A stretch of 64,000 nt of DNA from Ganoderma boninense (lineage: Eukaryota; Basidiomycota; Agaricomycetes; Polyporales; Polyporaceae), in contig CM035315.1 in the NCBI GenBank assembly GCA_002900995.3, positions 2,139,826 to 2,203,825 of the forward strand. The letters run 5' to 3'. Below are positions 11,383-23,990 of this stretch, one piece after another. Position 1 is the first letter of the stretch, and each line of letters starts with the position of its first letter. The position numbers were made by a program, and so were the translations under genes. The notes beneath the pieces are model-generated. The model saw nothing but the letters and a program-made list of their open reading frames with translations, did not search any database and was not told the DNA's origin.

Positions 11383-14300
11383 TCACGCGGGCGCGGGACA
11401 CTCTCCGAGCCGGCGGTGCCAGTGCCCGAACGCGGTGAGGACCGAAGCGTAGTGCGCGAGTGCCGCCGCCACGACGAAAAAGTGGAAGATCTGGTGCGAC
11501 GCGAAGAAGTAGTCGAACGTCCCGGGCGAGAAGCGTTCCGGGATGCGGTTCGCGCTGCTCGTCGCGGGGCGTCGAACGTTGAGGTGGTGGTGGGGGCAGA
11601 GGTGGAGGCGGAGGCGGAGCAGGATAGCACGGGGATGCGCAGCGGCCGGGGAGTGGTGTGGATTACGAGATCGGGACCCGGGTGCCGAGGCCGCGGGGCC
11701 AGGCCGGGGACCAGTATCGAGATGGAGTGGGGATCCGAGGTACGCGTTGCCATGATACGGATACAGGACAAGGCAAAGTCGAAGAGCATGGCCGAGGCAA
11801 AGGGGTGCAAGACGCAGGTCGAGCCAAAAGGAGGTACGCGGCGGGCGCAGGGACGGATCGCGCCAGGCACAGCATGCGCGCCGAATCGAAACGGAGAACG
11901 ACCCTACCGGGCGAGCGCGAAGATGGATGCGAGATGGTGGTGAAGGGGACAGGAGATGGACCACGGAAGAAGGGGGTCGGTAAGCGCATGGACGACAGCA
12001 CGAACTGAGCCAGAACAGAAGAGAACACGCACTAGAGCAGGGCACCGGTGATGTAGCATGCGGCGGAGAGGAGGAGCCAGGCGAAGCCCATTTCGACGCA
12101 CAGCGTGTAGAAGCCGTGCGTGACGAGCCCATGCAGGGTGGGCCCTACTCCGCAGAGGCCGAGGAAGATGAAGACCTTGGTCCGCGCGCCGCGGTGTGTT
12201 GGCTTGCGGTACTCTGGGTTGAGCACGATGTATGCGGCCCCTGTGCGTGTGTGGGCGCGTCAGACTTCAATAACCAGCATGCGCCACGTCATCGCAAATG
12301 CATAAAAGGAAATTGCAGACAACGGCACGCCTGTTTCCAGAAGATAAGAAACGGAAAGCTCGACAACGGGGGATACCGATACAATGATAGGCACGCCTGG
12401 ATGAACGGGATAAACGGACTAGACGCATCGATGTACGCTAAGAACGACGAGCGACTCGCCTGCTAAGCCACGGAGGGCCTAGATTGGGAACAGAAAGGGC
12501 AAGAATGATCAGCGCAAGCCCACTCACCGATCCCCGCGACACAAATGCAGGTGAGATAGAACTTCTGTAGATGCGGGTCGCAGAAGAAGCCGTAATAGAT
12601 GCACGGAAAGAACGACCCGACGGTGAGCACTGGGAAGAAGGCAGAGAGGTACGGCACCATGCAGGAAACGAGAACGCCGGAAGGAGGCAGCGGAGTGAGG
12701 AGTGGACACGGTTACGAGTCAGCGATCCGCCAGGAAGGGGGCTTGTGCGGCATGAGACGACGCACCTACGATGCCCGTGTAGTCGAGCGCATTGCAGCGC
12801 GCAGCAACCTGTGCAGAACGGCAGGCTCGTCGTTAGCATCCTCCGCCTTGCCATGACATAAACAGGCGCCGCGTGAGCGGAGATGAGTACGTACGCCTGG
12901 CGAGTGTGCGCTGAACGTGTGATAGAACGCGCTAGAGGAGAGGCAGAAGATGGCGGCGCACAGGAATATCGAGAAGACGGCCATGTCGGCCCATGTCGTC
13001 GACTCGTAGTGCACGAAGTACACTGATGGGAATGTGAAGAGGAGCGCTGCGAACAGCACGGCACCGCCGAGATGGCTGTGGATGTTCACTGCAGATGGAG
13101 GAGGAGAAGGTTCGCATCAGGCCACCGAACGTGGACACGGGCCTGGGCGAGGAGCCCACCTGTCTCGTTGTGCAGGTCTGTCGGAACCGAGGAAACGCGC
13201 GGCGTGTGCGAGCGGGTTGCAAGGCGCAAGTTAATTGACATATGGCGAACTCCGGACGACGCAGAAGCAAGGACGTACACCCAAACACAGACGCTGCGCA
13301 CGCACGCCAACTTGCGGTCGCTCTGTGAAGAAAATAGATCGATAGGGTTAGCATCCGGAAGCCAGAATGAATGATCACGACTGGGAACTGGGAAAGTGCC
13401 CCTTTCCATCCGCTGATCCTCCCCCCAGGGAGGTTAGACGGCGGGCACCCTAGAACGCCAAAACTGACACCCCCGAGCAACTGGATCGGTGCTCGGACGG
13501 TCCTACTCCACCCGCGCACTGGATGACTACGCTCCCATCCCACGGTTCCGCGCGACTCCCTTCTGATGCACGGTCTTTGCGTTTAGCCGCACCTCTGTAC
13601 GGCGTAATTACTACATCGGAGTGGCCTCGTGATGACCGCGACGCTGAGCTCTAAGTGTTGGCGAGTGACTACACGGTACTTGGAAATGAACCACGTCAAC
13701 ACAACGCCGTCAGCGGAAGGCAGTGCCCACAACCGATATGCACGCCACCTCTGAAATGTGGGAGGCTCCTGCTCCATCCGCGGGCCACGGCTCGTACCCG
13801 CACGAATGGCGACTAACCAGACGCTATGCACGCAACACGCTCGCAGCTAGAACGGTGCGGAGACGCGGGCCCCACTTCTTCTGCACCCTGATGAGACGGG
13901 CAGCAGAATCATAATTACCGCCAGCTGCTCGTGTGTCGCCCAAGTATCATGATACAGCGGCTAACGACATGTCCGAGTCGCCGTCCGAGAGTTCTCGGAG
14001 ACATGCACCCCGCCTATGGGCTTCCGGAACGAGTCCCGAGTGCTGAGGAGCAGTACCAGCCCCTGCATGCGCCCCGAGCACATAAATCGTGAGGCCTGCC
14101 AGGGAGCGAAATCAAAAGCGGCCGAGCGGGTGAAAGGTCGGCGCAATAGGCTAGTGCCGACATGATATTCTTGGGTTGGCGAAGCTCGCCGAGGAAGCGA
14201 CGTGAAGGTCGCCCTTCACGCCCCCACCGTATCGTACGCTGCGAGCCCCGAGTGGTCATGCGCGCACGTTGCCTGTCGCGCCTTTGACGTCTCCCAGTTG

Positions 14301-15709
14301 GGCGACCAAGGCCGGCGTGGCCCTCTCCACTCTTGGGGTTCCTTGTAACCCCCGAACCCGGACGTCTGAGAGACATGCCCCGACAGAGAAAAGGGTCGAA
14401 GAGAAGACGAAGAGGAGGACCTGGTCCAGAACGTCCGGTGAGAACCGTAAATGGGGAGCCTCCCCAGCCCGAACCGGGTCTTCTCGCAGACAATCGCGCT
14501 GGCCGTACGCCCCGATGAATGCGAACCCAGCTTGGACTTGGCAAACCAGTGCAGCAAAAGTCACATCTATCGCTGTAGGACTGCGATGTGGTTTTCTGCA
14601 TGGGGGGACGTCGGCAAATTTTCTCCGATCCAAAGATCAGGCTCAGGACAGCTAGTCCTCGGCAACCTGAATATAAAAAATCCATCCAAAATTCGCAGGC
14701 AGCTTCGCACGTAGAGCTACCCACTGCAGGACGTGCGGGCTTTCTCGGAGGTGGAGCATGACAGTGGCGGGGCGACGGACCCTTGGCAAAGATACCAGTA
14801 CGGAGCGGGGAGACGATCGTCGAGGCGCCACATCAAGACTGTGGGCGAAAGGACTCCCCATGAAGGGCATGAGAAGCTTCCCATCTGCCCTTGAAAAGTC
14901 TACCAGACGTTTCGTGACACGCCCCTAGCTTCGTATCCCCGAACGTTGAGAGTCCTGCTTGGCGTAAGCGTTAAAGAACTCACAGTAGCAAGGGCGGGCG
15001 AGGAAGAAACCCTAGAGAACGGCTACGGAAGGCTCTGGGACAACGAACACAAGGGGCGGCGCGCCATCACGGGTGCTCCGATCGTTGTGGGGACTCTTCT
15101 CGGCCAATTTATCAGGGGCTGCCACAGAGGACGTCCCGTGGACGTTATCCGCTCTGGGTCCGCAAAACGCTGCTCCCCAAGCCTCATGCCGCCCAGTGAT
15201 GTAACAGGAAGACCGCGTGCATCTTTTTGCCTTCTCCGTCTGTCCGTCCGTCCGTGCGATCGAATACGGTTATCGTACCATTCGGACGCACCTTCTATAC
15301 CCGGTCAAGATATATTCGTTGTCCCTCTGCCAGTCGGGAATCTCGAGCCAGGTGAGGGTCTTGCTCGCCTTCCGGGCCTTGCCACCGTCAACCATGGTGA
15401 CAGCGACGGTCACGGTGGTCGGGTCCCCGTCTACGGTCGTGTTCGGGCTGTTGGGGTTGACATCGACGCCATTTGCGTATGCCTATAGATGGACGAAATG
15501 AACATGAGCACGCTCGATGAATGCCAGCTACCATGATCCTCGACCGTGTGTGGTGTGGTGGGCGAGAGATGCGGATGCGAAAATGCGAGCGCGGCCGAGT
15601 TTCTGCTCAAACGTCGAAATGAACATTTGGGCGGCGGGACATGAGGACTTACCGGGGTAGGTGTATGCACTGTAGCAGGTGTGCGTGCATGGAGGGTATC
15701 TTGGGGCAT
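11383..15709 (-). CDS. PAQR (adiponectin receptor/haemolysin III-like) membrane protein
   Basis: Seven-helix membrane protein of the ADIPOR/Izh family, which are likely zinc-dependent ceramidases or lipid sensors. Exon 1 (from 15709) is MPQDTLHARTPATVHTPTP. Exon 2 carries TLTWLEIPDWQRDNEYILTG and ends at 15292. After a 1,969-nt intron the chain resumes at 13322 with ATASWRACAASVFGYLHNET, then NIHSHLGGAVLFAALLF. SSAFYHTFSAHS gives the conserved Ser and first metal-ligand His. Later exons give NALDYTGIV, FFPCIYYGFFCDPHLQKFYL, YRKPTHRGARTKVFIFLGL and FDYFFASHQIFHFFVV, the last with the two further ligand His. It ends CPAPA at 11383. About 340 residues, typical length, all metal-site residues present. 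Frames join correctly across every proposed intron, including the long one, supporting one functional gene. The last intron is also long (about 470 nt). Confidence 0.85.
13323..15291 (-). other. 1.97 kb intron inside the PAQR gene
   Basis: Donor AAG/GTGCGT at 15291 and acceptor TTCTTCACAG at 13323 flank a stretch far larger than the 50-75 nt introns elsewhere. A CTAAC branch-like site lies about 25 nt before the acceptor. The interior has overlapping open frames (the longest on the minus strand, about 14.0-14.7 kb, 236 codons) without recognisable domains. I see no clear inverted termini by eye. It could be an old insertion tolerated as intron. Confidence 0.6.
15238..15256. repeat. Short GTCC/CCGT microsatellite
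   Basis: About four units of a 4-nt TCCG repeat lie just inside the 5' end of the long PAQR intron. Confidence 0.6.
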
Positions 15710-17556
15710 TTATATCTGTCAGGGAGCGTATGGTGCATGCAGCGTCGAGCTCTATCGTAACCGGGGAAGCTTATGAGGCGGCAAGAAGGTGGGAGGCGTG
15801 GCCCGGCTCGGGGAAGGAAACGTGTAAGCGTTAATTAACGCTTAAGAAAATGATCAAATGTTGGCAAGATTGCCCCTAGCCTAGGGGCATGACGACCACT
15901 AATATTGCCTAGATCTTTGATCCCAAGTCTTATGGCTCAAATCGCTGTCTGTCAAGGTATTGCCCTCGGAATGTGGTTAACATCCTGACCTATAATTGAC
16001 TGCCCACATAGAAAGGGTAAACCGGAATCGTGTGAAGCTGGTCACCGGCCAGCAGGCAGTTCGAACCCTTGTCCGGGATAGCCGAACCTTGTCCTAGTGA
16101 TCGGCCCGCACGACGGCCCGCCATAAACAATTAACGCCTGCGACCCCGAAGTTCGCCGGGCCCAGGCCTATCTTTTCACGCAGTAACGGTTTCTGAATCT
16201 CAATGACTTCAAGTTCTTATAACAGTTCGTTCCCGTCTCAACCGGCCCCATCTCCTCACCATTCTTGCTTTCTTTTCCCTCCAGTCCAGGATGACGAGTG
16301 CTTGTGCATGTTGAGCAGAATGGCCGAGCAACATCAAGATTCAACCTCATTCCTCCGGCGCAGCTGTTCCTGGCCAACGCCACACCGCCACTCCTGCCAG
16401 CACGTGAACCTCGACTCCAGGACAACCTTGGTCACGCTAATTAGCCCTCTACGGTATCGAGATGGACGACCATCATCCGGGAACCTCGGCGCTGTCACCT
16501 CGGCGGGACAGACGCACAAGTGTCTAAGGTGAGCTAGATGCCCCCAAAGGGAAGCTTGCTGACCCGCTTGCGTCACTGTATGGACAGGGTGCTCCAGGGC
16601 GCTGGACTGGGGCTACCTATCCGGAGCTGTGTTATGCGAGTCGGTGCAAGCTATGAGTTGTCGTCGAATTTGCATCCGAGGTACTGACGAGAAGGGTGCA
16701 CAGGTATTTGACGCTGATCCCCGGTGCCGTCCGCTAGAAGGGAACGAATCCTGCTGTGCCTTTGTTTGTGAGCGTCCCTGTTAATGTAAACTTGACATTT
16801 ACGCCTGAAATCTTCTTTTGCAGTTACGAGCCTAATCGTCTCAAGAACTCCCAAGCGAATGTAGGTGAAAAGATTGACACCCTGCTCCCGATCGTTGCTC
16901 ATCTCCTGACCCCAGAGTTCATGCACCCATCGTGCAGTAGAAGAAGTCCGCCGTTCCCTGTACGACGTAAGAGTGGAACGTTGCACTTGGTGCGATGCAG
17001 ACGCAGGCGATCCGATTAGCATTGGCTTATCCCCAATTGTCAAGTTTCGCTCACCCCGGGCCTTGTGTCACCAAGTACACCACCCCTCAATTGTATAGAA
17101 GCTTACACTCAAAATAGGTATTGTTCTGGCTCCTCGTGTGAGACCGTGTACCCGGGAACGCAGCTAACGCATGGTTGAGCGCTTCTGAGCCCATGCTCAA
17201 GGCTACCATCCCGATCGCGGTGATTTGGGTGTCTTCCGAAGGCGAGGTGAGACGAAGTTGCGCGAACCTGGTACCGTGAGCATTGCATGCCATAATACCC
17301 GTCCGGTGACATTGACTGACATGTTGCGATCTAGACGCCTTCCCTCGGCTACCAGTGGTGGATATGTTCGGTGAAGGTTGTTCCCTTCCCGCGCAATTTC
17401 GTCTTTCGAATCCCCCCTACACCCTTGAAACATGAAGGTCACAGCCATGAAGCATTTTCATCGGGCCTTCATAAGTGCTCCAGCTTGGACGTCTGGAGGC
17501 ACCACCGTACGCATCCCAGCTTCCAACAGAGCGAAGGAATCCCCCCCCCTCCCATC
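15710..17556. other. Intergenic, no gene recognised
   Basis: A TATAAAT overlaps the PAQR start at the left end. A tRNA-like B-box string (AGTTCGAACCC, near 16.06 kb) does not fold into a tRNA. Reading frames of up to 130 codons at 16.2-17.0 kb show no motif I recognise. Confidence 0.45.
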
Positions 17557-19451
17557 ATGACGTCGAAAGCAGCGCTCGGAGACGCCGTGTCAGCATTGTA
17601 CGGTTCAAGTTGCTCACTCCTTCGATGCAACAGCACTGACTAGTCATCGCGGTCGGTATCACATAAAGATTGCGCTCCGAATACTCCGTGTTTGCCATGT
17701 TCGGTGCATTTACTTAGGTTCTCCCGTCACGAGTGGTTGCTGACCTGCTGTGGGCACATAGCGTTCGTCTCGTACGACTGGCTCATCAACCTGGACAAGG
17801 AGATTCAATATTTCTGGGACTATCGTAACGGCCGGAAACTCACCGCCGCAGCGCTTCTCTACGGCCTGAGCCGCTATCCAGCCATCATCGGCGAAATTCT
17901 TCAATTACAGACAGCATTCCATCTCTCTGATACGGTGAGCTTGTCGTAACGGTGTCGTCCAACTTCCCGTCTGAGGCCTGGCTAGGTGTATGTACTCGTC
18001 TCTCTTGTTGCTTTCGTGGCGATGGGCTGTCGCATGTTCACCGGCATATGCTCGCAGTTGTCGAATCAACCACCACCTCCAGATCGCGGCGAATATACCC
18101 TATGTTATTGCCCCAGCGAGTAAGCACAGGCGTTCATCCGAGTCATCTCGGGTCGTCGTGGCTGAGGCGCTGATCTGCCATGCGTTGTGTAGTGTTCTCA
18201 GCCGTCCGCATCTATGCACTATCACCGAACAATAAAGCCGTCGCGGTCTTTACGTTTCTGCTCCTCTTCGTGCCATCGTTCGTCATCACAGTGCGTGGTA
18301 TCCGACCTCTCAGCGCATCTGGAATTAATGTCCGTGTCTTGACTAATATTCTGAGCAGGTGATTAATGCCATGGACAAATCGGCTGAGCAGCCCAGCCCT
18401 TTCAACTGCAGCAACGTTCACACTCCAGTATCGCTGAAGGTAACAAATCGGTAAGAGAATTTTGACCATTAGATGATAATTAGACTCACTTCGTGTGGAT
18501 TGCGGCATCGCCGCCTAGGCGTACGTAGCCAGCGTCATGCTCTGGGAGACGGGGTGCTCACATTCATCCAGTATCTTTCGCTCGAGGCGTCTGTGGCATC
18601 GGAGGAGACCTACTCGTCCTCTTTGTGACATGGCGCAACACGTATGCGTCTTACAAGGCACGGCAAGGAGTATTGAAGGGCCCGTCGCTGATCCAAGTCA
18701 TGCTGTACAACGGTGCGTACTTGTATCTTGCCTGTGCCGGTGTTAGCTTACAGACGGAATCGTCTGGATCAGGAAGCTTTTACTTTATGTGAGTCGACGA
18801 CGGGCCAGTGTTGGCGACTGGTTACTTACCGCCTGTACGCTGATTCCATCACTAGCGTTATCACCGCAATGAACGTCCTAAACATGATCTTGACTCCGGT
18901 ATGCCCCGTTCTTCCACGCTCGTCACATCAGCACCCTTCTCCCTCATCATGGCTCCACTGTCCCAGATCGCGACCCCCGTCGGCGTCTCCCTAGGGAGCA
19001 TCGCTACTATTGCCAACAACCCGTAAGTCGGCGCGCCCCTTCCCTCACCGGAAGCTCTCTCGCTGAGTTTGCCACGAACACGATAGAGTGACTGCGGTCC
19101 TGACCTGCCACTTCCTCTTTGACCTGCGTGAGAAGCGCATCAATCGACGGCCCCTCCATCGTCGCCGTCCGCCTTTCCCTCTCTGCATTTCCCAGAGATT
19201 CCTCGGAGGCATCCCGAGGTAGCCACGGAGCGCTCCCTGCGTTCATCGCGTCGATGGGATCGCAGCTGCAGAGCCCAGGGCTGCGCCTCGCGGATTCGGA
19301 CGCGATTGCTGCGGAGGACGGCGAAGCTTACACAGACGGCAGGGAAGGTGCTCAAGAGGGGCGCGCACTACACCCACAGGGAGACGATCATGCTGCAGAT
19401 GCGTTGGGCATGGTACCAGCGGAAAGGAGGGGCACTGCGCAGAGTGTTTGA
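17557..19451 (+). CDS. DUF6533 family membrane protein 1
   Basis: Multi-pass membrane protein of the fungal DUF6533 family; no biochemical function is known. The start at 17557 (MTSKAALGDAVSAL, then intron) matches the N-termini of the copies at 24.7 and 34.5 kb. The DUF6533 core reads YDWLINLDKEIQYFWDYR, then ALLYGLSRYPAIIGEIL. Further exons give FSAVRIYALSPNNKAV and FLLLFVPSFVITV (membrane segment), VINAMDKSAEQPSPFNC, DLLVLFVTWRNTYASYKAR, VITAMNVLNMILTP and a last segment VTAVLTCHFLFDLRE. After this the frame conserved with the paralogues (FIASMGSQLQSP) lies in another phase, so a 1-nt indel near 19.13 kb is likely. Roughly nine exons. The hydrophilic tail continues to about 19451. Identity is good, the exon borders approximate and the intactness of the last exon doubtful. 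Confidence 0.75.
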
Positions 19452-20386
19452 TTGAAGGCGAAGTCGTTTGGATGTACGTACCCTCCTGACCGTCAACTTG
19501 AACACTTCCGTGCTCGCACGATTCTTTCCATCCGGTCCTGAGGCGATTGGCTAGTGCAGCCCGGCATGGCGGCTTGTTGGGGTCTTCCGATGCAACGCAG
19601 TAGTGGTATAGACTTGCAAAGTAAGTTTGTGGGGTTTGACTGGCGCAACGCTCAATCGCACTCCCGGGCGGACGCCACAGGCAGATACGTAACTCTACGC
19701 CATTACAGTACTAGTGCTGCTTACTCAGAGACAGAGACCTGACGCCTCTCCTAGTGCTTTCACATGGGGCGGAATACACAGCGGTTGGGTCCTGTGAACA
19801 GCACAGGAAGTCTACAGTTTACCTCCAAGCAGCGGATACAGACACCGCTGTCAATCCGGGGAGCATTCCGCTGACTTCGTAATGTACAGCACATTGACGT
19901 CACGGTCCTCGTTTCCAATCATCGAACCCCGAGTTGATGGGCAGCTGAGCTGCGTGTTCGTTCAATCGCAGTTTGACATGCCTGACCCCTGGTGAGAGCG
20001 GCCTCAAGGTGCCTGCCAGTACCCCGCAACAAAGGCGCGCCTTGGGGTCTCCTGGGGACGGGAATGCCAACCCTATAAGAGCTTGGTATACGATACGCAC
20101 CAAATTACCCTGACTTGTGGGACTGAACGCGCGCTGGACTCAGGTGAAACAGATCGGAGGAGACGACGCGTGGCCCGATACTACCCCTCGAAGGCAGGGA
20201 GGTCGATCTAATGGGCAAATGTGGCACTGGTGTCTTATAAAGTTATGTAGCTGTCAAGGTGGTGGGAAGTGTTACAACTAACGTCAAGGTAGACGGCCTG
20301 GTACATTTAAAACCTGTTACTGAGCGTCGTTCAAGGGCAGACCGAACACAGATCTCTGCTAGGACACGCACGCCGACCGCAAGGAG
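19452..20386. other. Intergenic, no gene recognised
   Basis: Separates DUF6533 gene 1 from the small secreted protein gene. No coding or RNA signature is seen. Confidence 0.5.
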
Positions 20387-21115
20387 ATGCGCTTCTCTCT
20401 ATCACACGCCGCTATCCTTGCCGCGTCCACGGCCATGGTCGCGGCACAGAGCCTTCTGCCCACGCCTCAGTTTGAACCGCTCTTCGCGGGACAGATTACG
20501 ATCACCTCTGGCATTAACACGACGAGTCCGTTCGGCACTCGCGTCCACTACGCCATCAGCGGGTGGGTCCTGCATACAGAAGCCGCATCGCCTAACATGA
20601 CGAAAAGCTGACTTCCCCTTTCCTTGTTCAGCGGAAATATGACAGACGCGAAGACAGGCGAGAAGGTGGCCACCATCCTCGCGTGTGCAGACGACGGACT
20701 TGTGAGCAACTCGGGGATATTCTTCCCAGAAGCGGTCCTCCCTGTCATCTGGATGTCGACGGGCATCTCGCGTCCATCAGGGTCACTGGAATCGGGTGAG
20801 TGCCACAAGCTGGAGCGCTCCGAAGTCGGGACGCTGAACGAATATTTTGGGAGCAGGAATCTGATCCTTGCGACCCATTATGCGTAAGTCCGCACAACCA
20901 TAACCATGAACGCGCATGGGGATCGAAACTGTGGAGATGGACGTACCCCGCTAACGTTGACATAAATTGACAGGCACGTTGAGACGGATTCGCCAACGTA
21001 CTCGTGGATGAATAGCAACTTCTTCATCATTGCGCGCAACGCGAGTGACCTGACGCATCCGGTCTTCACCATATTCGGGATTTCGAACTCGAGCTCCTCC
21101 GAGTCGTCGTATTAG
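20387..21115 (+). CDS. Small secreted protein, unknown function
   Basis: I do not recognise the family. The start at 20387 opens a clear signal peptide (MRFSLSHAAILAASTAMVAA, cleavage expected just after). Three exons join in frame. The first ends at about 20561 (HYAISG). The second (about 20631-20884) reads GNMTDAKTGEKVATILACA and FFPEAVLPVIWMSTG, and ends ATHYA. The third starts HVETDSPTYSWMNSNFF and ends in a serine-rich tail, with TAG at 21113-21115. About 195 residues. Several N-glycosylation sequons are visible (NTT, NMT, NAS, NSS). The Cys count is low, which argues against a hydrophobin. It lies between DUF6533 gene 1 and F-box A on the same strand; no pathway can be inferred. Confidence 0.75.
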
Positions 21116-21340
21116 GTGACTCTCGAGCTGCAGCATGATAGTAGACAAACCATAAAGCATCTGCATCTGTAAAAAACCGTTACAATATCGAGCTATAGGT
21201 TCATGGGGCACTTACGCAGTCAAAGCTCTTGAGCCTGTGAGCAGGAGAAGGCGTCGGTGACTGTCAGTGCTCGCTCGGCGGCGAGAAATCCTTTGGGATC
21301 ATTCCTCATCCTTGCGGCGTTGGGCAGAGATTGGAGGTCA

Positions 21341-21347
21341 TATAAAA
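21341..21347 (+). promoter_or_regulatory. TATA box upstream of F-box A
   Basis: TATAAAA lies about 257 bp upstream of the chosen start codon, implying a leader of about 230 nt if it is used. Confidence 0.4.
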
Positions 21348-21603
21348 ACAGCTGCAGCTTGAAGAAGCTGTGAGCGAGACACTAGGACCGCAAGTTCACC
21401 CGACACGATTGTTAACGTTGCGGTTCAAGAGGTGGGTGAGCGCCCATCGGCAGACGTGGCAGCACTGCCATCAGTGGCCTACCACCGAATGGCACCGCAG
21501 CAGCCGCCGGCTGCCTTCCTACCTTTTGCATGCAGTACTCCGCAAGCACGCGAATCACTTCCAGCAGCTCTTTGGTGTACCTCAACTGCCGATTGTCCTC
21601 TCC

Positions 21604-23360
21604 ATGACGACACTGAACGTGGACGTCCTGGCTATCGTCTGCGAATTTCTTATCGACGTCCCAGATCTCCTTTCCGTCGCGCTCACCTGCTCCTCCCTCC
21701 GGTCTGTCGCGGTTGGACGGTTAATTTCTTCCCGTACAATCAATCTCACGACAAAAGACTCAATACGCAAATTCCACTCCTTCCTTTTTGCCGGCTCGTA
21801 CTCTCGCACACTCCATGTGCGTGCAGTGAACATCCACCTAGACCTCCGCAGGCCGCGATACCCATCTTTGATCCCAGACCAGCTGGACGGAGAATATTTC
21901 CTTCTCGTCGACATCCTAACCTCGTGTCCACGTCTCGAGCACATCCAACTCTTCTGCGGCGACTTGGACTCGGAGGGTAAGCTCGACGACTCCCACGTTG
22001 TCATCGATAAAATCATTGCCATCCCCAGTCTCCGGTCGATATGGGTCAATGGTTCGACCACGGAGGCGCTAACCGTTTTGCGCGAGGTCCGTGCACCTCT
22101 ACAAATGGTCGGACTCTTTTTCGACTATCACGGCCACTATTGGCACCCTGCCGCACTCGAGAACATCCTCAACCTCACCCGCCTAGCCCCTACTCTCCAA
22201 AACTTGGAACTCTCCTTCTTCAAGGTCGACACAGAGGAAGTTCAGCCATCGATATTCGACATGGCCCAATATCCTGCTGTGCGGTCACTGGCAGTTATGT
22301 CTTTGGTGCCGGAGCCGCGGCTCGGCCATTTACAGCATCTTTTTCCAGGACTTGACGCCACGCTTTCCCTCGGGAAGCTCGATACGTCGATCCCCCAGGA
22401 ATCGTACCCCCTCATCCGCGCCACAAACCTGCGAGCCCAACGGGACGCCCCTTCGCGTGCGTGGAAGAAGCTCGATATCGTCCGGATGGACGACGCGCCG
22501 ATGTTCTATGTCCTTGGACTGCTGTGTCCAATCCGGCTAGTCAGTCTCGAATACCCCCGGAATACAAAGCTGCAATATGCAAGAGACGCCTTGCGCGAAA
22601 ACCCCGTGCCACAGCTCAGGTTGTCGCTCATATTTCGCCCCAAAACTCGCATGCTCGACGATCTCTTGTCTCCAGAGCTGGCGCACACTCTGAGCCATCT
22701 CATGGTGTGCTTGGTGTGCTCTAGCGGCATCTCGCAGGGCCTTCATGATGAGGCAGAGCCTGACGCGCGACTCCAATGGGATGATCTTCTGGTATGTCCT
22801 TCAGCGGTATGCTTAGAACGTGATGGAATCCTCATTTACCGCATCGTACATAGAGCGAGATCCTCTCTGCTACCCAGTCCCTGCACAAACTTACGCATCT
22901 CCGCATCGTCGTCCATGCCGACGTCTCTCATGGCACGCTGCGGGACGGCTCTTACTCCGAAGGGTGCTTTATCGATGCCATACGCGGGCCCGTCTTCGAC
23001 TTCGACGGGACGGCGGCTGCGCTCGCTCGCCCGCTCCCCTCCTTGCAATTCCTCGCCCTTACTACGAGCGGGTACCTCACGCGTCCGGGCTCTGGGGAAT
23101 CGGAACAGGAGGTACACGATCGGTGGAGCGTCACTCAGGCTTGGCGCATCTCAGCGCGGCGTTGTCCAAGTGTTGCGCAAGCTGGCGAACCGGATCTAGT
23201 TCGCTTGCATGACCAGGTCGCTGAGGTGGTCATGAGGAAGAATGAGCTTGTGTTTTCGCCGGCGGATAAGGTCTGTTTATTCCCTGTGCATAAATCCGGA
23301 GACAACACTGAGCATGGACTCGGACGATCACAGGTGTATCTGCGCCTCCGAAGCGACTAG
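21604..23360 (+). CDS. F-box protein A
   Basis: Likely substrate receptor of an SCF ubiquitin ligase. The start at 21604 (MTTLNVDVLAIVCEFL) is chosen because paralogues B and C begin at the same place. Upstream in-frame codons lack an ATG. The F-box occupies residues 3-40 (DLLSVALTCSSLR). A single 62-nt intron (22792-22853) falls after residue 396, the same position as in the paralogues. Exon 2 reads LTHLRIVVHADVS, then LPSLQFLALTTSGYL, VAEVVMRKNEL and a stop at 23360. About 564 residues. The body has leucine-rich, repeat-like spacing (LQNLELSFF, VRSLAVM, LDATLSLGKLD), but I cannot assign a formal LRR type. No premature stop is seen. A truncated copy follows immediately. Target unknown. Confidence 0.8.
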
Positions 23361-23419
23361 CATGCTGCATCTCCAAGTACGGGGCCGACGAGCTATGTTG
23401 CGCTCTCCGGAGCGAAATC

Positions 23420-23990
23420 GGATCTGTGCATGATCAACGTCCATTGGTGGAACTTTCCAGGCATCTACTGGTCCCCTGCCGCACTCGGAACCAATCTCAA
23501 TCTTCCCTGCCTTGGTCCAACGCTTGAGGAACTCGAGCTCGCTTACTTTATTGTCAACCCGGAGGCAATTCAGGAGTTGTGCAATGTTCAGCCTCCCTCC
23601 ATCTTCTAAATGGCGCAATATCACGCTGTGCGCTCACTCTTTATAGTTTGCTCATGCGGGAACCGCGACTAGACCACCTACAACACCTCTTCCCAGCACT
23701 CGATGGTTCCCTTTCCCTCGGGAAGCTCGACTCGTGGATCAACAAAAATGATTATGCCGACCTACGCGCCACAAACCAGCGAGCCCAACAACTGTGTCCC
23801 TCGCGCGCCTGTAAGAAACTTGATCGACTCCGGGTTTGCGACAAGGCGATGCTGGTCGTCCTCGATTATCCCTCATTGCATGCAGATTTCCATTATGCCA
23901 GAGAGGCATTGCGCGAGGACCCCGTCCCCTGGCTGAAGTTGTAGTTCACGATAAGGCCCCAAGTGCGCACCCTCGATGATCCTCGGCGTT
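23420..23990 (+). pseudogene. F-box family fragment
   Basis: Homologous only to the middle of the F-box paralogues. It starts around FPGIYWSPAALGTNLNL and runs through LEELELAYFIV to IF, then TAA, then MAQYHAVRSL. A frame change leads to EPRLDHLQHLFPALDGSLSL and FHYAREALREDPVPWLKL, then a stop. It lacks the F-box, intron and C-terminal exon. The TAA and shift show it is broken. It is closer to copy B than to copy A in places (LEELELAYFI is shared with B). Confidence 0.8.

Noticed and set aside
14014..14724. 236-codon minus-strand open frame as a gene
   Set aside because: It lies inside the PAQR intron. Other frames are open over the same stretch, composition is low in structure and no motif is recognisable.
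16050..16090. tRNA-like B box near 16.06 kb
   Set aside because: The surrounding bases do not form acceptor, D or anticodon stems.
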